A stretch of DNA of 64,000 nt from Chitinophagales bacterium (GCA_017303475.1 JAFLBO010000001.1:646706-710705), one strand, 5' to 3'; counted from the stretch's first letter, positions 46,820 to 56,638 are shown. A program made the numbers and translations. The notes: generated from the sequence alone by a model not told the origin.

Positions 46820-48277
46820 TTATTGAACTTTGAGTACCCACACGTATTTGCCGGTTTGCCTTACGTTTTTAGGTACGCGGATTTCTACACCATTCGGGGT
46901 GTTTTTCCAGGCGAGACGTTTGGGGCTGCCCAGCATACCTATTTCCTGACCTTTTTCCATAGGGACCTTGGTTAGTGTAAGGAAATCACCGGGCTCGTCG
47001 AATAGAAATACGTATCGGGTTTTGCCGTCTTTGGACTGAGTGAACCTGATTTTATCGCCTTCTTTGAATGTGCTGTATACGCGGGTGCTATAAATGGCTT
47101 CGCCATTGATTTTCATCCAGTCGCCAATTTCAGTGAGGCGCTCATAAGCCTGCTGGTGCCAGGCGCCGTCGGGGCCCGGGCCAATATTCAGCAGGTAATT
47201 GCCGCCTTTGCTCACAATATCTACCAGTTTTTCAATCAGTTCTTCCGTTGGCTTGTATTGATCATTGGGCACATAACTCCAACTGCCAGCCATGGTCATG
47301 CAGGTTTCCCAAGGGTAAGGCAAACCTTCTTCCGGGATATGTTGCTCCGGTGTGAGGTAGTTTTGATGAATACCTGGCACTGCACGGTCTACTACGATCA
47401 GTCCGGGCTGCTTCGCTCTGGCCATTTTAACCATGCCAGCCATGTCGATATCCTGACTTTGTGGGTTACGCGCCCAGCGACTGTTTTCATACACATCGCC
47501 AAACTCTGTCTTGAGTTCATCCTCTGTTTTGGTACGTACCCAGCCTCCATCCAACCAAAGGATATCCATTTTTCCGTAGTCGGACATCAATTCCTCAATT
47601 TGTGTGTGGGTATAGCGCACAAATTGCTGCCATTTTTCCGGGTATTTTTGGATAGAATAGTTGCAATTTCGGTCGCTGGGTGGAAAATGGCGCCACCAGT
47701 AATCATCTGAATGCCAATCGGGTTTGGAGAAATAAGCGCCTGTCCAGAGTCCTTCCTTGCGGAATGCCTGGAAAATTTCTTTGGCAACGTTACTCCTGGG
47801 ATTATCCCGGAACGGGCTTTGTGAACCTGTAATTTTGTAATCCGTGGTTTTGGTGTCAAACATGCAAAAACCATCGTGGTGTTTGGTGGTAAAAACCACA
47901 TATTTCATGCCTGCCTCACGAGCGGCAGCAGCCCATTTTTCCGGGTTAAACTGAACCGGGTTGAAGGTTTTGGGCAGGTTTTCGTAAGCTTCCAGGTAAC
48001 CCTGATAGGTATCAGACACCCCTTTTTTACGGCCACCGGTTGCCCATGATAAATCTTCCGGGCATATGCTCCAGCTTTCAACAATACCCCACTGACTGTA
48101 AGCGCCCCAGTGCATCAGCAACCCGAATTTGAGGTCTTTCCATTCTTCAATACGTTGGCGAATAGCCGGATCCGGATCTGGGAAATAGGCTTGTTGTTGT
48201 GCGTTTAGAGGGAGAAGAAAACTCAATAATCCAATGGTTATCAAACCATTACGCAACTGTTCCAAAAAGTGCTTCAT
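46820..48277 (-). CDS. Alpha-L-fucosidase, GH29
   Basis: 485 residues from the ATG at 48277, giving a signal peptide ending near LPLNAQ; the longer frame to 48400 is unlikely. GH29 features: WGAYSQWGIVESWS near the N-terminus, YVVFTTKHHDGFCMFD, the nucleophile aspartate in MDILWLDGGW, and a later EEGLPYPWETCMTM segment. A C-terminal beta domain follows without a T9SS sorting motif, so the enzyme is likely periplasmic. It removes terminal fucose from glycans. No other fucose-use gene is present in the window. A terminator follows at 46640-46666. Confidence 0.93.
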   Translation of the reverse strand: MKHFLEQLRNGLITIGLLSFLLPLNAQQQAYFPDPDPAIRQRIEEWKDLKFGLLMHWGAYSQWGIVESWSICPEDLSWATGGRKKGVSDTYQGYLEAYENLPKTFNPVQFNPEKWAAAAREAGMKYVVFTTKHHDGFCMFDTKTTDYKITGSQSPFRDNPRSNVAKEIFQAFRKEGLWTGAYFSKPDWHSDDYWWRHFPPSDRNCNYSIQKYPEKWQQFVRYTHTQIEELMSDYGKMDILWLDGGWVRTKTEDELKTEFGDVYENSRWARNPQSQDIDMAGMVKMARAKQPGLIVVDRAVPGIHQNYLTPEQHIPEEGLPYPWETCMTMAGSWSYVPNDQYKPTEELIEKLVDIVSKGGNYLLNIGPGPDGAWHQQAYERLTEIGDWMKINGEAIYSTRVYSTFKEGDKIRFTQSKDGKTRYVFLFDEPGDFLTLTKVPMEKGQEIGMLGSPKRLAWKNTPNGVEIRVPKNVRQTGKYVWVLKVQ

Positions 48278-48438
48278 ACCATTATGTTGTTTCGGCCGCA
48301 AGGTCCGGACTTTAGCCGGTTTCCCTACCCTATTTAGACTCGAAACTTTTTTATCAAAGTCACTCAGGGTGAATAGCAGGTCATGGTGTCTTGGTATCAA
48401 AGAACAACAACATTCAATTCTAACAACAAGATTCAGCT

Positions 48439-49062
48439 ATGAAATTTTTAATGACGATTGCCTTCAGCGCCCTGGTGATGATGCAGGCTCAGGCACAAAC
48501 AGAACAGACGCTTTTTCAAAAGTCCAAAATTCGCGGAGGTTTTGGCGGCCCCATCTTTACCTACGGTAAGGTGAAGGGCAATGGCGGTTACGGAGCCGGC
48601 GGCGGCGGCGGATTGGTATTCAACCAATTTATGATTGGAGGTTTTGGACAGGGTGAGTTATTTACCGTACCACAAACTGATCAACCGGACGGCGCTGTGG
48701 CACTGGGTTACGGAGGTCTTTGGCTGGGTTATTCTATTCCAACCCAAAAAGCGGTTCATGGTTACGCGTCCATGAAGGTTGGTGTGGGTGGAATTGGCAT
48801 AACCAATGATTACGACTGGTGGGATGAGGATCCGGATTTTGACACATACGATAAAGCGATACTGGTACTCATGCCAGAGGTTGGAGTTGAGGTGAATGTA
48901 TTCCACTGGATGCGTTTGGCCGGCACCGTTGGATATCGGTATGTGAACGGATTTGAAGGCGGATTAGGTTTGGGAAAAAAAGATTTGAACGCCCCCGTTT
49001 TTGGTTTAACCATGCGCTTCGGGTGGTTCGGACATAGGAACGCGGGTGAGAACGCGGATTGA
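48439..49062 (+). CDS. Small predicted outer-membrane protein, end altered by a repeat
   Basis: 207 residues with a signal peptide ending near MQAQAQ. The mature protein is glycine-rich with short amphipathic strands (GGFGGPIFTYGKV, GGLVFNQFMIGGFG, LAGTVGYRYVNGFEGGLG, FGLTMRFGWF), typical of a small barrel. The strand GLTMRFGWF would be a normal C-terminal end; the last ten residues (GHRNAGENAD) and the stop TGA are encoded by the repeat element that begins at 49036. The original stop was therefore probably lost when the element arrived or expanded. No specific family was recognised. Confidence 0.65.
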   Translation: MKFLMTIAFSALVMMQAQAQTEQTLFQKSKIRGGFGGPIFTYGKVKGNGGYGAGGGGGLVFNQFMIGGFGQGELFTVPQTDQPDGAVALGYGGLWLGYSIPTQKAVHGYASMKVGVGGIGITNDYDWWDEDPDFDTYDKAILVLMPEVGVEVNVFHWMRLAGTVGYRYVNGFEGGLGLGKKDLNAPVFGLTMRFGWFGHRNAGENAD

Positions 49063-49267
49063 ACGCGGATTTTTTGGAACGCGGATGACGCGGATGACGC
49101 GGATTTTTTATGCTGCCTTCGGCAGCTTTTTGATTGCCTTCGGCTTTTTTGTTGGTCAACTTGAGATTTAAGCTTGAATAAATCCCAATATTGCCGAAGG
49201 CAATATAAAAAATCCGCGTCATCCGCGTCATCCGCGTTCCAAAAATCCGCGTTCCACCCGCGTTCCT
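49036..49267. repeat. 232-bp palindromic GCGGATGAC array element
   Basis: The element begins and ends with AGGAACGCGGGTG and its inverse. Left arm: GAACGCGGAT units, then GCGGATGAC twice and a T-run. Right arm (49207-49267) mirrors this with GTCATCCGC units. The centre of about 85 bases includes GCTGCC/GGCAGC with a T-run at about 49112-49130 and several GCCTTCGGC motifs, so it probably also terminates transcription. It fills the space between two convergent genes. Confidence 0.88.
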
Positions 49268-51170
49268 AAATGTGTTTGGCGCCGAATTTGATTTCGTCCA
49301 CAACTTCGGGGTTGAGCAGGGTTGAAATATCACCCAGGTTGGAGGTATCACCTTCGGCTATCTTGCGAAGAATGCGGCGCATGATTTTACCCGAACGGGT
49401 TTTAGGCAATCCGGGCACTATCTGGATAACATCCGGTTTGGCTATTGGCCCGATTTCCTTGGTAACTACTTCCAGCACCTCTTTCCTGAAATCTTCGGTG
49501 TGTTCAATGATGTGGTTGGTTATGACATAAGCGTAGATGCCTTGACCTTTAATATCGTGCGGATACCCAACCACAGCACTTTCTACAATGTTCTCGTGCT
49601 TGTTGATGGCGTCTTCTACCTCCGCAGTACCAATACGGTGACCGCTGACATTAATTACATCGTCTACGCGACCAATGATGCGGTAGTAACCATCGTGGTC
49701 TCTTCGCGCGCCATCACCGGTAAAATACAGGTTTTTGAAGGCCGCAAAATAGTTCTGCCGACAACGTTCATGATCGCCCCAGGTGGTGCGCAGAATACTG
49801 GGCCATGGATATTTGATACATAGGAGGCCTTCTACATCGTTCCCTTTTAATTCCTTGCCATTGGCATCCACCAGAATTGGTTGTACTCCAGGCAGCGGCA
49901 AGGTGGCAAAGCAAGGTTTGGTTTGCGTAATGCCGGCGATAGGCGTAATCAGGATGCCTCCGGTTTCTGTTTGCCACCAGGTATCTACAATGGGGCAACG
50001 TTTTTTGCCAATACGTTCATTGTACCAGTTCCAGGCCTCTTCATTGATGGGTTCACCTACTGTTCCGAGTACTTTAAGAGAGGGCATCCGCCTGCCTTTT
50101 ACAAAACGATCGCCAGCAGCCATCAAAGCCCGAATGGCCGTTGGCGCGGTGTAGAAAATGTTCACTTTGTGGCGTTTAATCACATCCCAGAAGCGACCGG
50201 CATCCGGAAATGTAGGCACACCTTCAAACATCAAGCTGGTAGCTCCGGAGAGCAAAGGACCGTAAATGATGTAAGAGTGACCGGTTATCCAACCCACATC
50301 TGCGGTACACCAATATACATCTCCTTCGCTGTATTGGAACACATTCCGAAACGTAAATTCTGTGTATACCATATAGCCGCCGTGTGTATGTACCACACCT
50401 TTCGGTTTGCCGGTAGAGCCGCTGGTATAAAGGATAAATAGCGGATCTTCCGAATCCATTTGTTGCGCCTTGCAGGTTTTACGTTTTCCGGCAATAGCAT
50501 CATGCCACCAAATATCCTTGTCCTTGTGCCAATGCACGTGGTCGCCGGTATTTTTATGCACAATAACCGTTTTTACAGAGTCGCAACCCAGCGTAAGCGC
50601 TTCATCCACAATGGCTTTTACCGGTATATTTTTTGCGCCACGCGCATTGAAATCAGAGGTAATGACGGCCACACACTGAGCATCCTTGATGCGGTCTGCC
50701 ACCGAAATAGCGGAAAAACCGGCAAACACAACTGAGTGAATGGCTCCAATACGGGCACAAGCCAGCACAGCAATGGCCAATTCCGGGGTCATGGGCATGT
50801 AAATGCATACCCGATCGCCTTTTTTAATACCCTGGGCTTTCAGGGCATTGGCAAATTGACAAACCTGTTGGTAGAGTTGCTTATACGTGATTTTGCGGGG
50901 TTTGTTTTTCGGGTCGTTCGGTTCCCAGAGGATGGCCGTTTGTTTGGACCGGGTAGCCAGGTGCCGGTCAAGCACATTTTCTGTAATATTCAATTTCCCG
51001 CCCACAAACCACTTCACCTTGGGTTCTCTGAAGTTCCATTTCAGTACTTGTTTCCAAGGTTTTTTCCATTGAAATGTGGCAGCCTGTTCCGCCCAAAAGG
51101 CTTCCGGATCTTCCACAGAGCGCGCATAAACTTCGCGATATTGATCAAAAGATTTAATTTGCAATGTCAT
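49266..51170 (-). CDS. acs: Acetate--CoA ligase (acetyl-CoA synthetase)
   Basis: 634 residues from the ATG at 51170 (MTLQIKSFDQYREVYARS). Activates acetate with ATP and CoA through acetyl-AMP. Motifs: P-loop YTSGSTGKPKGVVHTHGG, the adenylate-binding DTWWQTETGG, the hinge region YFTGDGARRDHDGYYRI, and the C-terminal PKTRSGKIMRR with the lysine that is acetylated for regulation in this family. It is the last gene of a minus-strand block that also holds PrpE, a symporter-kinase, a permease and a porin. Its stop codon is flush with the repeat element at 49036-49267. A near-consensus CATATTTG lies about 50 bases upstream of the start. Confidence 0.95.
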   Translation of the reverse strand: MTLQIKSFDQYREVYARSVEDPEAFWAEQAATFQWKKPWKQVLKWNFREPKVKWFVGGKLNITENVLDRHLATRSKQTAILWEPNDPKNKPRKITYKQLYQQVCQFANALKAQGIKKGDRVCIYMPMTPELAIAVLACARIGAIHSVVFAGFSAISVADRIKDAQCVAVITSDFNARGAKNIPVKAIVDEALTLGCDSVKTVIVHKNTGDHVHWHKDKDIWWHDAIAGKRKTCKAQQMDSEDPLFILYTSGSTGKPKGVVHTHGGYMVYTEFTFRNVFQYSEGDVYWCTADVGWITGHSYIIYGPLLSGATSLMFEGVPTFPDAGRFWDVIKRHKVNIFYTAPTAIRALMAAGDRFVKGRRMPSLKVLGTVGEPINEEAWNWYNERIGKKRCPIVDTWWQTETGGILITPIAGITQTKPCFATLPLPGVQPILVDANGKELKGNDVEGLLCIKYPWPSILRTTWGDHERCRQNYFAAFKNLYFTGDGARRDHDGYYRIIGRVDDVINVSGHRIGTAEVEDAINKHENIVESAVVGYPHDIKGQGIYAYVITNHIIEHTEDFRKEVLEVVTKEIGPIAKPDVIQIVPGLPKTRSGKIMRRILRKIAEGDTSNLGDISTLLNPEVVDEIKFGAKHI

Positions 51171-51244
51171 GGTTGGTATGATTTCGTTGAACAATGATCA
51201 GGGAACGGCTTCCGGGGACAAATATGGTAAAAGCGCCGACATTC

Positions 51245-51297
51245 AGTTGAACCCGGGGGTGGGAAAGTTGCCTCTCCCGCCCGGGTGATGTTCAACT
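51245..51297. other. Long imperfect hairpin in the acs leader
   Basis: AGTTGAAC (51245-51252) pairs with GTTCAACT (51290-51297), and inside it CCCGGG (51252-51257) pairs with CCCGGG (51280-51285) and TGGGA with TCCCG. On the minus strand no T-run follows, so it is not a standard terminator for prpE; it may be an mRNA structure in the acs leader or a small inserted palindrome. Confidence 0.55.
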
Positions 51298-51344
51298 AAA
51301 AATCAAAACAAAACGTATTACACTAATCAAATTCGTAATTGGCT

Positions 51345-53240
51345 TTACAATTGACGGAAAACCTGCTTCTCACACACTTCTCCAATTTCATCCAGCACCG
51401 TCAAATCCTCAATGGTTGATGGTACGTGATAGGGCTTGTCGTCGGCAATATGACGCATCACCCTGCGCAGGATTTTACCGCTTCGCGTTTTTGGTAAACG
51501 CTTGACAATCAACGACTTTTTAAAGCAGGCTACTGCTCCCAGCTGGTCGCGAACCATTTGAATGAGGTCTTTTTCCAGCGATTTTTCTGTAATATCATTA
51601 CCGGATTTCAACACAACAAATCCCACCGGAACCTGGCCTTTTAACTCATTTTCCACTCCAATTACAGCACACTCTGCCACTGCGGGGTGCGCCGCCACAA
51701 TTTCTTCCATATCGGAAGTAGAAAGTCGGTGACCAGCCACATTGATCACATCATCAATTCTTCCGGTAATATAAGTGTATCCATCGGCATCCTGGTAACC
51801 ACCGTCGCCAGTGAAATAGTGCCCCGGGTACGCATCCAGGTAGCTTTCCTTAAACCGGTCTGTGGCCTGCCAGAGTGTAGGCAAACAACCTGGTGGCATG
51901 GGCAACTTAATGGCCACGGCTCCTTCTGCTCCTCGGGGCAACACATGTCCGTCGTGATCCAGGATATGTACCTGAAAGCCTGGCACTGGCTTCCCTGCAG
52001 AGCCGGGTTTCACGGGGTGTACTACACCCTGATCAATGGGTGTGGCGAGCATGGGCCAGCCACTTTCTGTTTGCCACCAATGATCGAATACGGGGATATT
52101 CAACAGGTTTTGCGCCCATTGTAGGGTAGCAACATCGCATCTTTCACCTGCCAGGAAAAGGTATTTCAGCGATGAGAGGTCGTATTTTTGCTTTAGTAAT
52201 CCCTCCGGATCTTCCTTTTTAATGGCCCTAATGCCTGTGGGAGCGGTAAAAAAGGTTTTTACCTTGTAATCTGCAATCACGCGCCAAAATGCACCGGCAT
52301 CTGGTGTTCGAACAGGTTTCCCTTCGTACAGAATGGTAGTACAGCCTGTTATCAGAGGTGCATACACAATATAGGAATGACCAACCACCCAGCCCACATC
52401 ACTGGCAGCCCAGAATACATCGCCGGGCTGTACCTGATATATCTGCTCCATAGAGTACCTCAAGGCCACAGCGTGTCCGCCGTTATCCCGAACAATACCT
52501 TTGGGTTTGCCGGTGGTTCCGCTGGTATAGAGAATGTAAAGCGGGTCAGAGGCTTTTACTGGTGTACATCCTACAGGTTGTGCATCGCGGACCAGTAGCT
52601 CCCAATCCAGTTCGTTCTCTTTTTCGAGTTTTGCCCGATGCATCCATCGCTGATAAACCACCACTTTTTCAACCTGATGTTGCGCCTCACCTATTGCTTT
52701 GTCTACAATGGGCTTGTACGGCAATATCTTGTCTACTTCTATGCCTGCTGATGCTGTGAGAATTACCTTGGGTTTTGCATCATCAATTCGAAGTGCCAGT
52801 TCGTGAGCCGCAAAACCGCCAAATACTACCGAATGTATAGCGCCCAGCCTGGCACAAGCCAGCATGGCAAAAACCACTTGGGGTATCATGGGCATGTAAA
52901 TAATCACCCGATCGCCATACCCCACCCCCAAAGACTGTAATGCACCCGCCAGGCGGGCAGTTTCCTGCAATAGATCGTTGTACGTGTAGCGCGCAAACCC
53001 CAGGGTAACGGGAGAATCATAAATCAAGGCATCCTGATCTCCTCTGCCATGAGCAACGTGATAATCCAGGGCCAGGTGACAGGTATTAAGCATGCCATCT
53101 GAAAACCAGCGATATAGTCCGTCCTGGTCTTGTGTCAGGATCTGTTTGGGCTGCTCAAACCAATCGATTTGTTTGGCTTTTGTTGCCCAAAATTTTTCTG
53201 CATCCTCCACACTTCGATGGTATTTTGATTCGTAGTGCAT
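51345..53240 (-). CDS. prpE: Propionate--CoA ligase (propionyl-CoA synthetase)
   Basis: 631 residues from the ATG at 53240 (MHYESKYHRSVEDAEKFW). It belongs to the same adenylate-forming family as acs but to the PrpE branch, judged from the N-terminal block (LNTCHLALDYHVAHGRGDQ), YTSGTTGKPKGIVRDNGGHAVAL quoted in part (TSGTTGKPKG), the acyl pocket region DHWWQTESGWPM and the C-terminal PKTRSGKILRR. It converts propionate to propionyl-CoA. A promoter TATCTTTG and an AT-rich motif shared with the permease promoter lie upstream. The previous gene, encoding the response regulator, ends in a terminator before it, so prpE is transcribed separately. Confidence 0.88.
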   Translation of the reverse strand: MHYESKYHRSVEDAEKFWATKAKQIDWFEQPKQILTQDQDGLYRWFSDGMLNTCHLALDYHVAHGRGDQDALIYDSPVTLGFARYTYNDLLQETARLAGALQSLGVGYGDRVIIYMPMIPQVVFAMLACARLGAIHSVVFGGFAAHELALRIDDAKPKVILTASAGIEVDKILPYKPIVDKAIGEAQHQVEKVVVYQRWMHRAKLEKENELDWELLVRDAQPVGCTPVKASDPLYILYTSGTTGKPKGIVRDNGGHAVALRYSMEQIYQVQPGDVFWAASDVGWVVGHSYIVYAPLITGCTTILYEGKPVRTPDAGAFWRVIADYKVKTFFTAPTGIRAIKKEDPEGLLKQKYDLSSLKYLFLAGERCDVATLQWAQNLLNIPVFDHWWQTESGWPMLATPIDQGVVHPVKPGSAGKPVPGFQVHILDHDGHVLPRGAEGAVAIKLPMPPGCLPTLWQATDRFKESYLDAYPGHYFTGDGGYQDADGYTYITGRIDDVINVAGHRLSTSDMEEIVAAHPAVAECAVIGVENELKGQVPVGFVVLKSGNDITEKSLEKDLIQMVRDQLGAVACFKKSLIVKRLPKTRSGKILRRVMRHIADDKPYHVPSTIEDLTVLDEIGEVCEKQVFRQL

Positions 53241-53300
53241 TGGTCGGGCTTTTTGATTTTTAGTATGAACTATCCTTTTGATGTGCACTTAAAGACTGAG

Positions 53301-53308
53301 CAAAGATA
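53301..53308 (-). promoter_or_regulatory. Bacteroidota-type -7 element for prpE
   Basis: On the minus strand this reads TATCTTTG, an exact TAnnTTTG match, 60 bases before the prpE ATG. An AT-rich candidate operator lies 12 bases upstream of it (53321-53339). Confidence 0.45.
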
Positions 53309-53320
53309 AAAAACAATACA

Positions 53321-53339
53321 TATAGTTATCTATATTTTT
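53321..53339. promoter_or_regulatory. Candidate operator shared with the permease promoter
   Basis: The 19-base sequence TATAGTTATCTATATTTTT matches TATATATATCTGTATTTGT at 60952-60970 in 15 of 19 positions. It occupies the -33 region of the prpE promoter. AT-richness makes chance matching a concern. Confidence 0.3.
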
Positions 53340-53350
53340 AGAATTATTTT

Positions 53351-53391
53351 TCAAAAAAAATGCTTTGACCCAATCATTGTGTCAAAGCATT
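53351..53391 (-). terminator. Rho-independent terminator after the response regulator
   Basis: AATGCTTTGAC (53359-53369) pairs with GTCAAAGCATT (53381-53391) around an 11-base loop. On the minus strand it is followed by TTTTTTTTG. It separates the sensor/regulator genes from prpE. Confidence 0.75.
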
Positions 53392-53431
53392 TCGCTGTCA
53401 AACAATTTTTAGTGGAAAACCTGAGTAGAGC

Positions 53432-53806
53432 TCAACCGTATGCCATCATTTCATTCACGGCTGCCACCAGTTCTTCATTATCGAAAGGTTTGATCATATA
53501 CATCTCAGCTCCGCTGGCGTAGCCGGTTTCCTTATCTCGCTGGGTACCCTTTGCGGTGAGAAATATGATTTTGGTGTATTCCAGAGCAGGCATTTGCCGG
53601 ATTTTTTGACCTACTTCAAAACCATTCAGGCCCGGCATCATGACATCAAGGATCAGGATATCAGGTTGAAAAGCTTCTGCTACTTCCAGGGCCTGGATAC
53701 CATCGTAGGCCTTTTCCGTGCGGTAACCTTCTCTTTGCAGTAAAAATTCAATAGCCAAAACAATGTTTGGCTCATCATCCACTATAAGGACTTTTGCAGC
53801 ATCCAT
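53432..53806 (-). CDS. Single-domain response regulator
   Basis: 124 residues, receiver domain only. The phosphoacceptor is Asp54 in DILILDVMMPG, with the acidic pair in LIVDDEPN near the N-terminus, the conserved threonine in IIFLTAKG and the lysine in YMIKPFDNEEL. There is no DNA-binding or enzymatic output domain, so it must act by protein contact or pass phosphate on. It lies 105 bases downstream of the symporter-histidine kinase gene on the same strand and ends at a good terminator, so it is most likely that kinase's partner. Confidence 0.92.
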   Translation of the reverse strand: MDAAKVLIVDDEPNIVLAIEFLLQREGYRTEKAYDGIQALEVAEAFQPDILILDVMMPGLNGFEVGQKIRQMPALEYTKIIFLTAKGTQRDKETGYASGAEMYMIKPFDNEELVAAVNEMMAYG

Positions 53807-53911
53807 TGACCAAATTGATGTCGGGTTGTTTTGAAACTGAAATTCGGTCTAAATGTAGGCAAGTAAAAAGGTATGTTGCACGGATTCGCCATTTTTTTTC
53901 CGAAAGCCTGT

Positions 53912-56638
53912 TTAAACCGGTATCCGAACCTCAAACATGGCGCCTTGTGGTACCGCAACGGAATGACTTTCTACCCGGATGGAGCCACCATGCTTCTCTA
54001 CAATACTTTTGGTAATGAATAGCCCGAGGCCTGTTCCGTGAGGCTTCCCCTGAGTTTGGCTGTGCAATTGGGTGAACTTTTCAAAAATCAACTGTTGCAT
54101 GGTTGGGGGAATACCCAGACCATTGTCCCGTACCCGAAGCAGCATTTTATCGCCGGATTGTTCCAGTTCCACATCAATCTGACCATCTTCCGGGTTACAA
54201 AACTTCAGGGCGTTGGACAGTAAATTCACGATAACCTGCATAAGGCGATCACGATCAGCCCTGAGATTATTCGGTTTATCAGTGCCATGCAGCCTGATGG
54301 TTACCTGTTTTTCAGCAAACATCTGTTCCATTCCCCTGGCAGCCTGCCGCACCAGATCACTAAGATTTACTGTGTCCAGATTAAGTGGCGCCTCGTTCGA
54401 CTGGATTTTTTCAATATCAAGCACCTGATTAATTAATCGGCTGATGCGATCGCTTTCCATAACGAGGATACGGAGGTATTCCTGCTTTCTGTTGTCATCC
54501 AGTTCATCGGAGTAATCCAGAATGATTTTGGAAAGCGATTTGATGCTGGTTACCGGAGTTCTCAATTCATGGGTAACCGTGGTGATAAAATCAGCTTTAA
54601 GCCTGTCGAGGTTTTTTAATTGGTCATTTGCTGTAGTTAACTGTAGTGTCAGCGTTTTTAGCTCCGCATTTTTAGCTTCCATTAGTCGGCCATGTTCTAC
54701 TGCTTCGCGGGTTTGTTCCAGAATTCTCATCACCTCATCCATTGTAATTGCTTCTTCTTTAACCACACTGTCCAGCACCAATCTGGCCGACGCCGCACCA
54801 ATGGCTCCAGCCAGATGTGTTTCGGCAAAATTCACCAAATCAGCCTGAGCTAACTGTTGTTGTCCCAGTTTAACCTGGTTCATGGATTCATATTCCTGAA
54901 ACATGGCAATAGTGCGCTGTTCTCCCAGGAAACGGTTCAGCATATTGCGTAATTCGCTCACCTTGGCTTCTCTTTTCAGAATATCAGAATCCTGTCTGCC
55001 TATATATTTACTGATATTGACAAAAAGATCTGCCTGCGTCAGGTTCAGCATGGAGGGTTTGGAGTTGATGGAAACAATGGAATAGAACCATGTATTGAAC
55101 AACAAACTCCAAAATGCGGCATGTGTAATGGGATCCAACCCGCTGAGTCCAAACAGGGAATATGGCTTTAGAAAAGACAATCCGAACAAGCCGTTTTTAA
55201 CAAATTCGTCGGAAATAATCCCCGCCTGAGCCATGCTGGGCAATGGCAGGCAATAGGCCCAGAACAAAAAGCCGATGGCTAGTCCGGTAATGGCGCCCTG
55301 GCGGGTGCCACGTTTCCAGTAGATGCCGCCAATTAGAGACGGCGCCAACTGAGCAGCAGCGGTGAATGAAATCAGACCTACAGATACGAGGTCGTAGGTG
55401 CTTCCCACTGATTTTTGGTATAAATAAGCCAAAAATAACATCAACATGATGCAGATCCTGCGAATATCCAGGAGTCTGGATGCGCCATCAACCATATCTT
55501 TTCCTTGTCCAAACAAGCGCGTTTTGATCAGAAGCGGCACAACAACGTGGTTGCTGAACATAATACTGAGTGCAGTGGCTTCTACCACAATCATGCTGGT
55601 AGCGGCAGAAAAACCGCCTATAAAAGCAATCAATGCCAACCAGTTAGCTCCTTGGGATAAAGGAATACTCAGTACATAGGTATCCGGGTGGATAGTATCA
55701 CCGAATGCCATTTTTCCGGCCATGGCTACCGGTAATACAAAAATATTGATCAGCAGCAGGTATAAAGGGAACACCCACATAGCCTTGGTGATTTGGCGGG
55801 GATGGGTGTTTTCTACCACAGAGATATGGAATTGCCTGGGCAGCAAAATGATGGCAAATAAAGATAGCAACATCAGCATATTCCAGGAGAACGGCGTAAT
55901 TCCGGAGCCTGAAAAAGTGAACATACGCGCGGTTTGCTCTTGTTGCAAGGCTTTACCAAACAAATCATCGAAGCCATTGTAAAGCCCGAAGGTTACAAAG
56001 ACGCCAACCATTATAAAGGCTATGAGCTTGACTATACTCTCGAAGGCAATGGCAGCTACAAGTCCTTCATGGCGTTCGTTTGGATCCAGTTTTCTTGTGC
56101 CAAAAACTACTGTGAACAAGGCCATTGCCAGTGTTACCCAAAAGGCTGCATCCTGCCAAAAATGGGGTTTGGGCGCCGGAGCTGCTTCGCCAAAATGTGT
56201 GAGGGTATTAATTCCGAAAGTAACTGCTTTAAGCTGAATAGAAATGTATGGAACAATGCCAAGCACCGCAATAAGGGTTACCATAACCCCAATATTCGTG
56301 CTTTTTCCATACCTGGCAGAAATAAAGTCGGCAATGCTGGTGATGCGCTGATTCTTCGAAATGAGGATAATTTTCCGCAGCAACATAAACCACAGTGGCG
56401 CCAGCAGTGTAGGGCCAAGGTATACGCCCAGGAAACTCAATCCACCTGTGGTGGCCCTGCCCACGGAGCCAAAAAAGGTCCAGGCGGTGCAATAAACCGC
56501 CAATGAAAGGGCATAAACGTAGGGACTACTTACAATACCCGGCCGCAGTTCGGTGGCTCGTTTGTCCACCCACCAGGCAATCAGAAAGAGAAGGGAGATG
56601 TAAGCCAGAGAGCAGCCTACGACAACGCTGAGTCCCAT
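53912..56638 (-). CDS. Sodium:solute symporter fused to a histidine kinase (CbrA-like)
   Basis: 908 residues joining a transporter to a sensor kinase. Residues about 1-500 contain 13 or so transmembrane helices of the sodium:solute symporter family (SSVGRATTGGLSFLGVYLGP quoted in part: GGLSFLGVYLGP). Residues about 560-650 resemble the STAC linker seen between such transporters and kinases (FAETHLAGAIGAASARLVLD), followed by a coiled coil. The kinase has the H-box His690 in THELRTPVTS, N-box NLLSNALKF, and ATP-lid motifs RDNGLGIP and GTGLGLFI. The architecture matches CbrA-type proteins that couple substrate uptake to signalling. Neighbours suggest a short-chain carboxylate as substrate. A small membrane protein gene lies just upstream and a receiver protein downstream. 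Confidence 0.92.
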   Translation of the reverse strand: MGLSVVVGCSLAYISLLFLIAWWVDKRATELRPGIVSSPYVYALSLAVYCTAWTFFGSVGRATTGGLSFLGVYLGPTLLAPLWFMLLRKIILISKNQRITSIADFISARYGKSTNIGVMVTLIAVLGIVPYISIQLKAVTFGINTLTHFGEAAPAPKPHFWQDAAFWVTLAMALFTVVFGTRKLDPNERHEGLVAAIAFESIVKLIAFIMVGVFVTFGLYNGFDDLFGKALQQEQTARMFTFSGSGITPFSWNMLMLLSLFAIILLPRQFHISVVENTHPRQITKAMWVFPLYLLLINIFVLPVAMAGKMAFGDTIHPDTYVLSIPLSQGANWLALIAFIGGFSAATSMIVVEATALSIMFSNHVVVPLLIKTRLFGQGKDMVDGASRLLDIRRICIMLMLFLAYLYQKSVGSTYDLVSVGLISFTAAAQLAPSLIGGIYWKRGTRQGAITGLAIGFLFWAYCLPLPSMAQAGIISDEFVKNGLFGLSFLKPYSLFGLSGLDPITHAAFWSLLFNTWFYSIVSINSKPSMLNLTQADLFVNISKYIGRQDSDILKREAKVSELRNMLNRFLGEQRTIAMFQEYESMNQVKLGQQQLAQADLVNFAETHLAGAIGAASARLVLDSVVKEEAITMDEVMRILEQTREAVEHGRLMEAKNAELKTLTLQLTTANDQLKNLDRLKADFITTVTHELRTPVTSIKSLSKIILDYSDELDDNRKQEYLRILVMESDRISRLINQVLDIEKIQSNEAPLNLDTVNLSDLVRQAARGMEQMFAEKQVTIRLHGTDKPNNLRADRDRLMQVIVNLLSNALKFCNPEDGQIDVELEQSGDKMLLRVRDNGLGIPPTMQQLIFEKFTQLHSQTQGKPHGTGLGLFITKSIVEKHGGSIRVESHSVAVPQGAMFEVRIPV

